This document shows positions 45,310 to 57,212 of a stretch of 64,000 nt of DNA, piece by piece. This stretch comes from Triplophysa rosa. Its lineage: Eukaryota > Chordata > Actinopteri > Cypriniformes > Nemacheilidae. A program made the translations under genes and the position numbers. The notes beneath the pieces were generated by a model. The model saw only the letters and a program-made list of their open reading frames with translations, did no database searches and was not told the DNA's origin. The stretch spans positions 11,647,750 to 11,711,749 of the forward strand of contig NC_079891.1 of assembly GCF_024868665.1 (NCBI RefSeq). Reading direction: 5' to 3'. Numbering within the stretch: the first letter of the stretch is position 1; each line of letters begins with the position of its first letter.

Positions 45310-47705
45310 GGCTCTAGACTAACTTTTTGCACTGGTTGCACTGGTGCACCTAACTTTTTTTCGTAGGTGCACCAGCACAAAAGTTAGGTGCACCCAAATT
45401 TTCGACCACATCGCATTTAACACGGCAGTTTTACCAGTTTTTTTTTAAATCGCTGTCCATATAGGCAAAATTGACTTGTAAATGATTAACTAACAATCTG
45501 GTCAACAAAGTTCTTTATTTGAAGCACAATTCTACAAGAAAGGTAACTTACTGAAAAAGTGTTGGTGCTTAAAGTGCTTCACTGAACTGAAACTTAAACT
45601 TAAAACATCTCAAGATAAATGGACCAGGGCTTGACATAACCTGGGAGGTTGATGGCTCCGTGTCAGAGCATTGCTTATGATTTTCGGACCGATCAGGCCT
45701 TAACTTAACATTATTCACGAAAAAGTTGTCAATCGTTCTTTTCATCTTCTCTCATCATCCGCGCTACATCCAATCTGTTTAACTGACGGGCCTATAGGCT
45801 ACTCAACTCTCTCTGTCTGACTGCAGCACACGCATTTTCACACATACACACCAGCGGTTGCGCTAGACTTTTTTTATTGTCCGTCATTTTGACTGAGAGG
45901 CTCGTAAAAATCTGTCATAATCTATTATTACCCGTCACTATGGTGCAAGGTGGCTTTATGTGGTAATTAGTATGTCCGTGACGTCATCACGCTGTACTTG
46001 CGTCTCGGAACTTGTTTTTTTTAATACAACTGAATGTCCAATAAAGCAGTTGTTGTTTATATTCATCTATATATTTAATGTTTAAATGTTTATGTACATA
46101 TGTGATTCGATCTGGGAAAACCCAACACATGGTGCAAATTTATATATTACAGTTTTTGATACCATATTCAAGCCCTTTCCAAATCAGTTTTTATTTTGCT
46201 CATACCTTGTGTATGTAACAAAAGTTATGGCTGAGGTCGGCTGAAGCGCTATGATTTTCAGGAACGGAATTTGGAGGAAAACGGGTTTAAGTTAAGTGAT
46301 GAAAATAAAAGCACAACAGTCCAGTATCACAAGTAAAAGTCACTTTAGAGTAGTAAAAGACTTTAATAACAATTTAATAAAAAAACATTTCCCAGTTTTT
46401 AAGTCTATAAAAATACTGTACAAACCGTTTGAATAAAACGAAAGTAAGGAAAATGGTGCGGGCACACTTAAAGAACAAGAGCTCTGCCATTATCACTACT
46501 AGGGATGTAACGATTCACCGTGAGCCAGTTGAAAATCGATTATAATGTGTGACGATTCAAATCGGTTGAGGTGTGAACTGAATCGCAATACATTTTTTGA
46601 ACAGCAGGGGCCGCCATGTTCACTGCAAACTGAACGTGGACATGCTGATATTTCTTAAATGCAAAAAAATCCAAGAAAAGCACAGACAGTATTAGTTTGT
46701 TTATATTAAAGATACTTTTCTACTATTAATTTGTTTTAAAATTGCAGTTTAGTTTTGTTATTTGAAATAAAAAAAATATTATACAAAGAAAAGTGAAGCA
46801 TTTAAGAAATAATGCAAGGGAAGTTGTTCATTTCTAATTTGTTTCAACTCATTTTGTAAAAATAAATCGTGAGTAAATCGTGAATAAATCGCATTGTGAG
46901 CTGAGTGAATCGTTACATAATCATACCTATAATACATAAACAATACCCTAATCACTACACAAGGAAACTAGCAACAACTAATAAGCAGTGAAGCAAGTTT
47001 TACGTTGTTTATCATGTGCATAGTGTCTGGACTTTTGATCATCCCTTGTATGTTTTGCGATCACGGTCCGGCTCGCATGAGCAGCGGACCGGGGATACCT
47101 CCCGGTGCTGCAGACGGGGAGCTCTGTCATCTCACGAAAACATTGTATAAAAAAACTTTGCATGCCGTAGTTTACACAGGACTGGCGGGAAATGTGCATT
47201 GATACTCCTTCATTCTTCATGTTATGTGGTTTACTTTGATAGGTGAACTGTCTTTCCCACATCCCAGCGCGACATCCGACAGGTTTTCCCAGATTGCATC
47301 ACACATGTCTAGTCGGTAACAATGACGGGTGAAAACACGCACGTCCCTTCGCAAGCATATCACGCTCTAATGAAGGGAAACGGTTAATGAACGGAAACGG
47401 TTAAGGAAAATCTGTCAATGACAGAGAATTTTCGTTTAACGCGACCTCTGGTACACACACGTACAGGAAAATCTGGACCACGGCCAATCGGGGGGGTCGC
47501 CCTTCACTATCTCTGATTGGTTTAGACCACGATATGGGCCTAATGTGTGTCTGTTGTTGAATCACAGGGAGACTTTCAGAGTCGCGGAGACTTTTTCTCC
47601 CTCGAACGGCTGGTCGCACCGGTGCGACCTCAGATTTTTCTTAGTCGCACCATTGAGAAATATGGTCGCATGTGCGACCAAATTGGTCGCACTCTAGAGC
47701 CATGG
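45310..47705. mobile_element. Large non-autonomous hAT-type element (CTCTAGA ends)
   Basis: The left end 'gggctctagactaacttttt' and right end, inverted, 'tggctctagagtgcgacc' are the termini of a common vertebrate hAT family. Subterminal repeats are 'gttgcactggtgcaccta' / 'aggtgcaccagc' on the left and 'ggtcgcaccggtgcgacc' on the right. The flanks agttaaca / ggttaaca agree at 7 of 8. No transposase is recognisable. A second MITE lies inside at about 46503-46920. Confidence 0.7.
46503..46920. mobile_element. ~420-bp hAT-type MITE with GATGTAACGATTCAC ends
   Basis: The left 'tagggatgtaacgattcacc' is inverted at the right as 'gtgaatcgttacataatca'. Inner parts carry repeated 'aaatcgtgaataaatcg'. 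The final few bases of the right end differ, so the target duplication is not visible. Confidence 0.65.
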
Positions 47706-49276
47706 TTAACATGTTTTTGTAGCGCTCCCTCTGGTATCAGGTGTGTGTACCCTTGTAGAATTATGACGCTAAAACCCGGATTCGTTAAATTGTGTCTCTC
47801 GACGTTATTTTGTAATTAAATGATGACCCTTAATTGTACCACTGGTTCTTACAGTACACTTGAGTGCTACAGTTCTTGAGTGCTACTTGGAAATGGGAAA
47901 ATGAGCTTGTTGTCTGACTTATTCACATGAACACGTTATATAGGTGAACTACACAATGTATTCATTTAACAGAACAACAAAAAGGGAAACTGAAACAATG
48001 CACTATTGAAATGAATCAACTGAATATAAATCAAATCCTCAATAAAGTAAAATCATAAATTCTCAATAAAGAGGTGTTGCACTGTATAGTGTTTGCTTGA
48101 GTAGTTTTTTTCACAATGACAGGCACAAGTTTGAACCTTAGCTTAAAACTTCAAAATAGCTTCAAATGAATCCCTCTTTAAATTGACCTTAATTTACTTA
48201 CATAAGCACAAATCATCTTTTAATGTAACTTTATACAACACCAATGTAATACTGTATCCTCAAACACTTAATATAAAAATACAACAGAATGAGCAACCTG
48301 TAGTTTCAATCAGAAACACTGTACTCTGCAATAACACAGACTATAGCTTCACACTGATGAATAACATAGAATTAAAACATTAAATTGTTCAACAACTGAA
48401 ACACAACTTGTTTGTGGGCCCACGACACACACACGCAGTACACAAACGCTTCAGGTTGCAGGCTTACGTTCGTGGAGGCCGAATAAAATGCAAAACTGGC
48501 CAATTCGCTTTTATAAAGCACAAATTAAATAAACAAACGGTACCTCAGAGATCCTGGCGTTCGTGAGAGCCTCTCGTCGCCTGTCAGCACCCGTCCACGT
48601 GAAGTGACCATCAGTCTGCTATATCCGTGATGCTTTCCATGTGTCGGAGAAAACATCAACCCCTTAGCAATTAGCAGCCAGCACTATCTGGAATGCTACT
48701 CCGCGGCACTGTCACACGCAATTTTGGCAATTAAAAAGTTCACAAGCAATCGGTTAGATCCCGGTAGATGCCATCCAATTCGCTGACGCAACAGGTAGAT
48801 GCAGTTAAGTCCTTTATAGGCAGCATGAACAGTCTGAATCACTTAGTAGTGATCGCCTGTTAAACTAACAGTTCTTCCGTCTCACGTCGTGTTGATTTAA
48901 CTGTGCAGTCGTGTTGACTTCACAAATGGTATAAACATGCTATACACTCACTCAAATAATATAGCGGTTTTCTCTGAAACAGATGCTATCCGGAATCATG
49001 CCGATCCCCTCGCACTTCTCTTTCCCTTTTTCCAACCGACATTTTTCTGGACCAATCACAGAGGCCCTACCTCACATGTGGCGGGCCTTAACCCTCATTT
49101 TGAAGAATAACGTTAAACAAACTTACCGATCTAAAAGAAAAGTATATTCAGTATTAAACATGTGTGACAATGAAAACTCTCTGAATAAAAGACCCTTTCA
49201 CCCAAAAAGTAAACAAAATCAATAAACATAAATTTAAATAAATCATAGCCAGGAAGAAATTTAACCCTGGGTTACA
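47706..49276. other. Unassigned 1.5-kb stretch
   Basis: No gene is seen. It begins near 'tgtaccactgg' (47835) and ends 'gggttaca' (49276), a TG...CA pair with short inverted ends that could mark a solo LTR, but no target duplication fits. The stretch 48420-49060 is GC-richer than its neighbours. Confidence 0.3.
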
Positions 49277-49350
49277 TTTTCATGTACAGCTGCTTTGTAA
49301 CAATGAAAATTGTAAAAAAGCGCTATATAAATAAAAGTTTAGTTGAGTAA
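49277..49350 (+). mobile_element. L2 LINE 3' tail
   Basis: Matches the last ~70 bp of the L2 at 7678-9128: 'tacagctgctttgtaacaat', 'gaaaattgtaaaaaagcgct', 'atataaataaaagttt'. A very short 5'-truncated copy. Confidence 0.8.
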
Positions 49351-49534
49351 CAGCCGATTCACACATACTCCGTGTGCAGTGCTTATGCGGTGCGTATTTT
49401 TTCATGTGCCCATGCTAACGGGTTAGGTCATTCACACAGCACGCGGATGCGGTCCGTCCGTTGCAGATGCGGTACGGTACATCAGTGCAGCGATCGTTTA
49501 CGCATCGAGTCTATTTTAGCTGTACAACACGGAC

Positions 49535-51059
49535 CAGGCCCGAATTAAGAATTCAGAGGCCCCTGGGCACAAGTGTCTCATGGACCCCCCCACACACACA
49601 CATGCACACAATAAAGTTTTAAATTAGCCTATAGGGTACTATGCGTATAAACACCTCTATCTTTTACAGGATTACATTGACAAATTACAAACTATGATAT
49701 AACAATATCAACACCTGTACGCATCCTCCATCATACAGGATTACACCTCATGATTGCAACAATGCTTTTCTGGACCAGCAACAACAATATTAAGACATTT
49801 CCCAGCATATTGTAACTCGCTGGCATATGCAAGCAGCACACACTACCACACCTCTATCAATTCAGTTCTATCAGATTCTTCCATAATTCACAAACAAACA
49901 TGCAGGACATGCAAAACTGTTCTTAAGAGACAATATAAGAACTTTCTTAAGATAAATTACAGAAAGTTCTTAAGAATATTCTTAAGTGCAATTTTCTAAT
50001 ATTTTCATCTTCATTTTTCTAAGAATAAATGGGCAGTCTGTCATTGATTGTACTACAAGAGTAATTTGTCTATTTGTTAAACTTTATTTGTATAACAAGC
50101 ACCTTGCGAATCACGTTCTTATTTAAGCGTTTAATGTGTTACAGTAAACGGCATTAACGAGTATTATAAGTATACTTCTTTAGGCTAGGCTATATATTAC
50201 GACATCATCATATTTGTGCGTATGTAAACATTTTGCAATGTATGTAAAAGCACTGTATTATCTAATAACGAAGGCTTAATATTGGTAAAGTAGGGCAGAT
50301 ACTGATCAACATTATATCAATATAAAATAATTCATAATTGGCAAGGAAGCACCACCAAATAAATGTAAAAAACGCTTTTAAGACAGCCGCGAGGGTATAT
50401 CAACTCATTATATTTACAACAATAAAACCGTTCTCATTGACATACGGTGTTTCCAGTTTCTGTTGTCAGTTCATGACGCGACATCATCTAACAACTCACA
50501 ATAAAAAGCGGTGATTTTGGCTAACGTTATATGTTCTTTCACACAGCCTCATGGTAACCATGTGCATATTTACAGATGAAGTTTGCTCATATTTATATAT
50601 CCAAACAGTCGATAACAGTGACAGGTTGTTGGAAACGCTGTTTTGTACTCATCTTATTCACGAGTCACCTGTCGTAGTGCTTCTTCCAGCCGCTCACTGT
50701 ACAGAGTGACGCCGAGAGAAGGGATCCCTGCGCCGGGAAAGAGAGACCTCGCGCTCGCGGGGCAGCACTGGCGACATTTTCCCACTGAATGAAAGCTAAG
50801 GTTTATCCAAGAAGTGGATAGATTTGTCGCTATGTGCTTCTTCTGAACAAAAGCTGCTAGATGGCTCGTAAAAGTGACTAAATTAAAAGACAGATTTTCT
50901 AATTCAGAAACAGTGTTTTGTGTGTGCACCTCCATGTGTGCACACAATGAATATGGCGTAAACGCTGTTATGTGAAATTTTCTTCCCCTTGCCTGGGCCC
51001 CAAGCGCGCATGGGCCCCTGGGCCTGTGCCCATAATGCCCATTGGATAATCCGGCCCTG
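49535..51059. mobile_element. 1.5-kb non-autonomous hAT element
   Basis: Ends 'caggcccgaattaagaattc' and, inverted, 'cagggccggattatccaatg', with 'ggcccctgggcacaa' and 'gggcacaggccca' just inside. The target duplication acacggac / gcacggac (49527-49534, 51060-51067) agrees at 7 of 8. The open frame at 50654-50947 on the minus strand has no known domain. It splits another non-coding repeat (49351-49534 with 51068-51140; 'ttcacacagcacgcggatgc'). Confidence 0.82.
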
Positions 51060-51140
51060 GCACGGACTGTTTTAAAGTGATCGCAAACATATCATGCTCA
51101 AAATGAACACGAATTGACACATAAATGCAGTAATTTCTCC

Positions 51141-51234
51141 ATAAATGCATCTCAGCTTGGATGAAAGAGCATCACCTCCAGCTGAACCCTGCCAAGACAG
51201 ATCTACTCGTGTTTCCAGCACACCCCACACTGTA
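51141..51234 (+). pseudogene. L2/Maui-type LINE reverse transcriptase fragment
   Basis: Encodes AWMKEHHLQLNPAKTDLLVF followed by PAHP, the RT block just after the catalytic motif. It is cut off by the insertion at about 51235. The 3' end of a LINE of the same type resumes at 55046. Confidence 0.75.
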
Positions 51235-51237
51235 AAA

Positions 51238-51600
51238 AATTGCTGTTAAAAAACAGCCAAATTCTGACAGTAACATACCGTTTTTTGTTAAAACAGTAAT
51301 ATACTGTAGAAAACAATGCATCCTGGGCTTGCTGTTAAAAACAGCCAAATTCTGACAGTAACACCGTTTTTTGTTAAAACAGTAATATACTGTAGAAAAC
51401 AATGCATCCTGGGCTTGCTGTTAAAAAACAGCCAAATTCTGACAGTAACATACCGTTTTTTGTTAAAACAGTAATATACTGTAGAAAACAATGCATCCTG
51501 GGCTTGCTGTTAAAAAACAGCCAAATTCTGACAGTAACACCGTTTTTTGTTAAAACAGTAATATACTGTAGAAAACAATGCATCCTGGGCATTATTTTGT
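51238..51600. repeat. Minisatellite of 86-89 bp, four units
   Basis: 'gcatcctggg' recurs at 51318, 51404, 51493 and 51580. Each unit has 'cagccaaattctgacagtaa' and the palindrome 'acagtaatatactgt'. Open frames on the minus strand (FYSILLF and similar) are repeat artefacts. Confidence 0.93.
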
Positions 51601-53026
51601 AGTTTAAGAAACTACTGTTAATTTACAGCCATCTGTCAACAGTAATCTACTGTTGTACTGTATGCAATGCATTGTGGGCCGTGTTAACCAATTCAGACCC
51701 TGCTTCAATAAGAATGGACATTATGTCTTTTTTGGTTTAGACCAATAAAACTGCATGTTTCTATCATTTTAATAATACCTCACAGATTGTTAACCAAGTT
51801 AATGGTAACCTCATTGTCTTGCCCCTGTTATATTTTATTTGATTATGTTATGTTTTTCAAAAAAATCTAAAGATATTTTAGAGTTGTACAACACAGGATT
51901 TTATTTATTTAATGTCCATCCCAGTGGACATGCAGTCTTAAAAATTATAAAATGGCAGACTTTTTTGCACTCCAGCTCATTACACACAATTGGCATTTCA
52001 CAAACATTGATCCCTTGATTACCAAGCACAAGCATAAATAGGATCAAATCAGCCATCAAGTATATGCAGAAACCCAACAGGCACAATCAGACATATAGGG
52101 CCTATATATAGGCTATACATGTGGTACACAGACTGAAATATTCTATATGTTTTTTCTATTTACTCATTGTATTACTCAGTCCTACAATAAATATGTATTT
52201 TGTTAGCACTTTTTTTACTTTGACTTCTATCACACTGTTTAGCTTTAAATTATAATTCACATGGTTAAAACATGCAATTTTATGTTGCTTCAGTTGGGGT
52301 TTACAGTGTTGTGGACTGTGTCGTGAAAGTTACCACAAATCCTATTTTTTACATTTGTTTCTAAATTAAAGAACAGTTAATGAATATTGACAGTTAACTG
52401 TTAACTGAATATTTTTGCATATCCGTTTAGCATAGGAAAATATCAGAGGGTAAATAACAGTACAATGCAGTATTTTTCTGGAGCATGAGAATTAGTTTTG
52501 TGAAAGTTCGTTTTTGTTTCGTCAGTTCAGTAAGTTCACAATTCTTTAGCGTCCCGAATCATTTTCAGTCAGGTACTTTTGGCCAGGTGGAGTATTCCCA
52601 CAAATGTCAGACTTTTCTGCCCGAAGAGGACCCACGCGAGGACGGACCATCCGTAGCGCTTTATCTGCACCAACCTGCATTTGCACGTTCAAATTACACG
52701 GTAAATAAAGCATTTTTTTTTTTTACTTTTATCGAGAGTATGTGGTTCAGAAAGGAAGTATTATCAAGTAATGTTTGAAATTGCTGCCTAACAAGCTGTA
52801 GTTAGTAAGTAACTTGCGCGATTTAAAAAGGGCTCGTCATCTCCGAGATATAACCCAAATGTTCATATTTACTTGCATTTTACAGACCCCAAGTTTTAAC
52901 GGCTTGTTTTGTCATCTCTGAACTTTCAATACTGTGGTTATTGCAAACTGGCTAACGTTAGTAATCTTAAACAGTCTGTTGCTAATGCTAATAACAGTAG
53001 CTGCAAATCACCACTAAACGTAACGT

Positions 53027-53935
53027 ATGTTTGAGATGGAAGAGAAAAATATTTTTTAAAGCTTTTGCGTTATCTCGCAAAACTTTTGCGTTCACGCGAG
53101 AAACATTGCGTTCTCTCGCAAAGATGTTTACGTTATCTTGCAAAACATTCAAACGTCCTGTTGTCCCGCTACGTACATTAACAATGGAGCAGTTTATAGT
53201 AGATTGCCAATAACTCGTGACCTAAACGTTGTTATAACACAAATAACACACAATTCCTTAGATTAAGATCTACATCCCAGTCTTCCTCAAAACGAGAATA
53301 TAAATTGATATCATCTGAGCAGGCGACATGGACAAGTCCAAAGGAACCATCTGCAAAGTGACTGTAAATCCGAAAAGCGTTACTACAAAAATAGTAATTA
53401 ATAACTTAAATGTTACACACTGAAGTCTCACCAAATTCAGTTTACACATTAATCCTCTCCTGCTAAATTTAAACTGGTTTTAGTTATACTACTATGTAAC
53501 ACTGAAGTTAATGACTATTATTAGTAGCCTAATGATATTCGTGTTTTGCACTTTGCAGACGATCCCTTCGGTATTGTCTCAACCAGCTCCCGCCTGAGAT
53601 CAATAAAAGGCTCGATTTGTGGAAAATTAAGTTAAAGTTCATTGTTTACGTTACATAGAATGAGGTGTAATTTGTGTTATAAGAACGTTTAGCTCACGAG
53701 TTATTGGTCCGGGAATCTGCAACTATAGACCAATGTTTATGTAGCCTACGGAGCTAGTCTTAAATTCTGCCAGCGGGACATTAAACATGAAGTGTTTGCG
53801 AGATAACGCAAATATGTTTGCGAGATAACGCAAATATGTTTGCGATAGAACGCAATGTTTCTCGCGAGATAACGCAAAAGCTTTAAAAAATATTTTTCTC
53901 TTCCCTCTCACTTTTTTCCACCACCATGTCCCTAA
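53027..53935. mobile_element. ~0.9-kb MITE with long inverted arms of GCGTTATCTCGC motifs
   Basis: The left arm 'ggaagagaaaaatatttttt' and 'aaagcttttgcgttatctcg' is inverted at 53860-53930. Inside each arm the word tttgcgttatctcgc, or its complement, is repeated two to four times. The inverted similarity continues inward ('ccaataactcgtgac' with 'ctcacgagttattgg'; 'cgttgttataacacaaat' with 'atttgtgttataagaacg'), giving arms of roughly 250 bp. Single-strand folding would form a long hairpin. No protein. Confidence 0.8.
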
Positions 53936-54529
53936 AAGGGCTCCGTATAATACTGATATTGGTCACATGGAAAATTTAGCCATTTATTCTCGTCTCATTT
54001 CCGACATATTTGAGCCTTATATCGCTGCATATGTAGTGTTTAGTGTCAACGCTTATCTAAATGTTGATTAAATTTAATTTGAGAATTTTTTTTGTTTTCT
54101 GCTGTTTTACAGTGTTCCATGGAATACATCAGGGAGAAAAACAAGCAAACAACGTTATGGTCATCTGCAACAGATGGTTGATGGATAGTTCCTAATTACA
54201 TTTTTGAATGCCAGCACCTTCAGTATCTCATAAGACTCTTAATAAATGTACTCTCATGTTTTAAATATGTCAAGTTTAAAGGGGGTAGCCTGTGTTATTT
54301 AACCTGTTTTATTGCCATTGTTTTTATTTGTAAGTTTCAATTATTTGTTTTGCTACTGAAAAACTTCTCATTCTTTTTTTGTGTTGCTGCTCTTAAATAA
54401 AAAAGTTGTTTATGTCCTTTCTAAAACATTTGCTTATAATTTTATTAATATTTTTTTATTATAGATATTTTATGTTAAGCAGACATGTGTAGCCCAAAGG
54501 ACAATATTGTGCAATAAAGATGAAGTTAA

Positions 54530-55045
54530 AAAACAGCTATGTACTGTCGTTAATTCTTACAGCAATATACCATAAATTAATTCCACAGCATGAATAACAT
54601 AAAATTACGGTGAATTACTGGCATCTCTGCTGCCAGCATTTTACCGTTAAATATGGGAAAAACAGCAATGCGCTGTATTTCGTTTTTACAGCAATATACC
54701 GTAAAATAATTTCACAGCATGAATAACATAAAATTGCGGTAAATTACTGGCGTCTCTGCTGCCAGCATTTTACCGTTAAATACAGGAAAAACAGCAATGC
54801 ACTGTATTTCGTTTTTACAGCAATATACCGTAAAATAATTTCACAGCATGAATAACGTAAAATTGCGGTAAATTACTGGCGTCTCTGCTGCCAGCATTTT
54901 ACCATTAAATACAGGAAAAACAGCAATGCACTGTATTTCGTTTTTACAGCAATATACCGTAAAATAATTTCACAGCATGAATAACATAAAATTACGGTAA
55001 ATTACTGGCGTCTCTGCTGCCAGCATTTTACCGTTATTTTACGGA
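54530..55045. repeat. 129-bp tandem repeat, four units
   Basis: 'cagcatgaataac' lies at 54586, 54715, 54844 and 54973, an exact spacing of 129. Units share 'attactggcgtctctgctgc', 'cagcattttaccgttaaata' and 'cagcaatataccgtaaaata'. The last three units are almost identical. Confidence 0.95.
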
Positions 55046-55345
55046 ACAACAGTCCGGTCAACCACATCTCTCACAACATTCAAGAAACTACTTAAAACCC
55101 ATCTCTGTGAAAACTCTTCTGTGAATACTTGACAGAAAAAAAAACAAAAAAAAAACACTAACCCTCTCTCTTCCTCTCAACAGGTAGTGGTCTAGCTTTT
55201 GTTGAAACTAGTAACTTTGTATTAGCACCTATTGTATTATTGCTCCTGTATGACATATCGCTTACTGCTCTCTGAACTCTCTGTAAGTCGGTTTGGATAA
55301 AAGCGTCTGCTAAATGACTAAATGTAAATGTAAATATAAATGAAG
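55046..55345 (+). mobile_element. LINE 3' end (L2/Maui-type)
   Basis: A short coding tail (TTSLTTFKKLLKTHLCENSS) and a 3' UTR ending 'cggtttggataaaagcgtct' then 'gctaaatgactaaatgtaaa' with a taaatg microsatellite, a familiar fish LINE tail. It pairs with the fragment at 51141. Confidence 0.8.
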
Positions 55346-55507
55346 TTTACTACTTTTTTATTTATGTTATTTGTTTAATTAAGGAATAAAAGACGATTAA
55401 AATGTTGTGTAGTACAAATATTCTACAGTGTTTATATTGCGTGAGGAAGGTGCTTCTTGCAGATAGTGACAAGCAGGTGGTCCAGAAAGACAAGACGGCA
55501 GACGATG

Positions 55508-55636
55508 GATGACACGCGGCTAATTATTGAGGTAGAGAAATACAAAGTGATTTATGACCCCCAGGACTGTTTTTATAAAGACTGAATGCTAAAGAAAAGG
55601 CATGGGAGGCAGTTTCATCGGCCACTGGAATGGATG
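55508..55636 (+). pseudogene. MADF-domain exon of a Harbinger-type element
   Basis: Reads MDDTRLIIEVEKYKVIYDPQ and DCFYKD, then after a one-base shift LNAKEKAWEAVSSATGMDG, stopping at a good donor (GTAAGT). This is the start of the Myb/SANT-like MADF DNA-binding protein that accompanies PIF/Harbinger transposases in fish. The other exons and the transposase are not present nearby, so this is an orphan, broken exon. Confidence 0.65.
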
Positions 55637-55874
55637 GTAAGTTATTTTGAAACTCTTTTAATAGGCTAGGCTAATATAACTTCACGTAAGCATCAAGTGT
55701 TTTGAAGTACCATCCTAACATCAAAACTACATATAAAATATCATTAAATAGTAGTTCTTTTCAGCTATTGTGTTTAGTCCTGAAAAGTTTATCATTTTAT
55801 TTCTGTGTTGTCCTACACTTAATTCAAAGTCATGTTTTTTAATCTGGATACACCATGGAAGTTTACGGTGGATG

Positions 55875-55915
55875 CTGTTATATATATATACTGTATATAT
55901 ATATATATATATATC
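55875..55915. repeat. (TA)n microsatellite
   Basis: About 20 TA dinucleotides with one ctg interruption. Confidence 0.93.
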
Positions 55916-55990
55916 AACCATGTGCACTAAACATTAAAAAGAGGATCACAATGATGAAAATAGCGTTTCATAAACCATACGTTTCGATTA

Positions 55991-56495
55991 ACCATATATC
56001 AGCAGTGTTGGGGAGTAGCTAACTACATTTTTCAGTAGCTTGGCGGTAGTTCAACTACTTTTAAAACAGTGTAGCTTTTCCAGTAGTTAATACTTTTTTA
56101 AGAAAGTGTAGCGCGACCAAAAGCTACATTCCGTTCTGCCTTCAGAGCAGCGCTGTGTAACGTCTTCTTACTGTATCACAAACTGAAGTGGTTCATTATC
56201 ACCCTCTACTGCAGTAACTATGTATTGCGGCTTTACGCTTCACTGAGAAGAGATCGTAAAGGACATACATGAGTGGGTAAATATTTAAAGTTCGACACAC
56301 CCATCATATTAAATTTCACTCTTATGTAATAAAAATAATAAATTAACAATACAAGGATAATTGTATTGTATTACATTGTTTTAAACATCTCTATTTTAAA
56401 CATTAGTCAATAACATATATTCAGGTGTATCACATCACATAAAAATACTGGGCTATATACCTTTTAGTATTTAGTGTGAACGTGTGAAAGTGACC
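55991..56495. other. MITE fragment and unassigned sequence
   Basis: 'cagtgttggggagtagctaa' at 56004 followed by 'ctacatttttcagtagct' is the left end of a common fish hAT-type MITE; no right end was found. The rest holds no gene. Confidence 0.5.
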
Positions 56496-56499
56496 TATT

Positions 56500-56745
56500 A
56501 GTCAGATATGGTGACCCATACCCGAAATGTGACCTCTGCTTTTAACCCATCCATAGAGTAGTGAACACACGCACAGCAAGTGGTGAACACACGTACACCC
56601 GGAGCAGTGGGCAGCTATCTCTGCAGCGCCCGGGGAGCAAGTAGGGGTAAGGTGCCTTGCTCAAGGGCACCTCAGTCGTTACCCGCCGGCCCTGGGAATC
56701 GAACCTGGCAACATTCTGGTCACGAGTCCGACTCTCCATTAGGCC
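56500..56745 (-). mobile_element. tRNA-derived SINE
   Basis: On the minus strand the 5' end carries a perfect-looking RNA polymerase III box B, GGTTCGATTCC, near 56700. It is followed by the conserved body 'gaggtgcccttgagcaaggc' and 'tgctccccgggcgctgcaga' and a tail with 'gtgttcaccact'. This body is shared by widespread fish SINEs of the V-SINE/HE1 sort. Its 5' end directly abuts the 3' end of the inverted L2 tail at 56746. Confidence 0.75.
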
Positions 56746-57037
56746 TTTATTTATATAGCGCTTTTTACAATTTTCATTGTTACAAAGCAGCTGTACATGA
56801 GACATATTGACTATAAGCAAAACATTAAAGTTATACCCGGAAAAACAAGAAAAAGGTGAAAACACACAAGACAGACATACCCACATACAAACACTCCACA
56901 CACACAATATGCACACGTACTAACACACATAGACATAGACACACACAGACGCGCAGACACACGGATGCACACACACACAGACAAGCACGCACACACACAG
57001 ACAAGCAAGCACACACACACACACACACACGCACGCA

Positions 57038-57094
<57 letters not shown>

Positions 57095-57110
57095 NTAAGT
57101 ATAATCATGA
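56746..57110 (-). mobile_element. Inverted L2 LINE 3' tail with CA/CACG microsatellite
   Basis: The reverse complement of 8820-9128: 'tttatttatatagcgctttt', 'tacaattttcattgttacaa', 'agcagctgtacat', then the matching CA-rich tract (56880-57094) that includes a CACG run. One base at 57095 is undetermined (N), a usual place for a sequencing or assembly break. Confidence 0.88.
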
Positions 57111-57212
57111 GTTGTGATGTGTTTTAATGAATCATAGGATTAAGAAACAACGCTATATAATTAAAAACATTAGATGATTAAGTGTTTTCTTTTTACTAAA
57201 AGAATGTTAAGA

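Larger units (their letters stand above)
51235..55045. mobile_element. 3.8-kb non-coding insertion bounded by two minisatellites
   Basis: It begins 'cactgtaaaaaattgctgtt' and ends 'accgttattttacgg', lies between two LINE pieces, and has a four-unit minisatellite at each end (51238-51600 and 54530-55045). The middle has no gene that I recognise and includes an inverted-arm MITE at 53027-53935. Both minisatellites are built from ACAG/CTGT and TTACGGTAA words, suggesting they derive from the element's terminal regions. Superfamily unknown. Confidence 0.5.

Noticed and set aside
47835..49276. Solo LTR with TGTACC...GGTTACA ends
   Set aside because: Flanks show no target duplication and no LTR signals in order; left as unassigned.
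50654..50947. 97-codon minus-strand frame inside the 49.5-51 kb hAT element
   Set aside because: No domain, no splice partners; the element looks non-autonomous.
51172..51602. Repeated FYSILLF-type frames
   Set aside because: Translation of the 86-89 bp minisatellite.
56690..56745. Possible tRNA gene from a box B match
   Set aside because: No cloverleaf or box A in proper spacing; it is the head of a tRNA-derived SINE.
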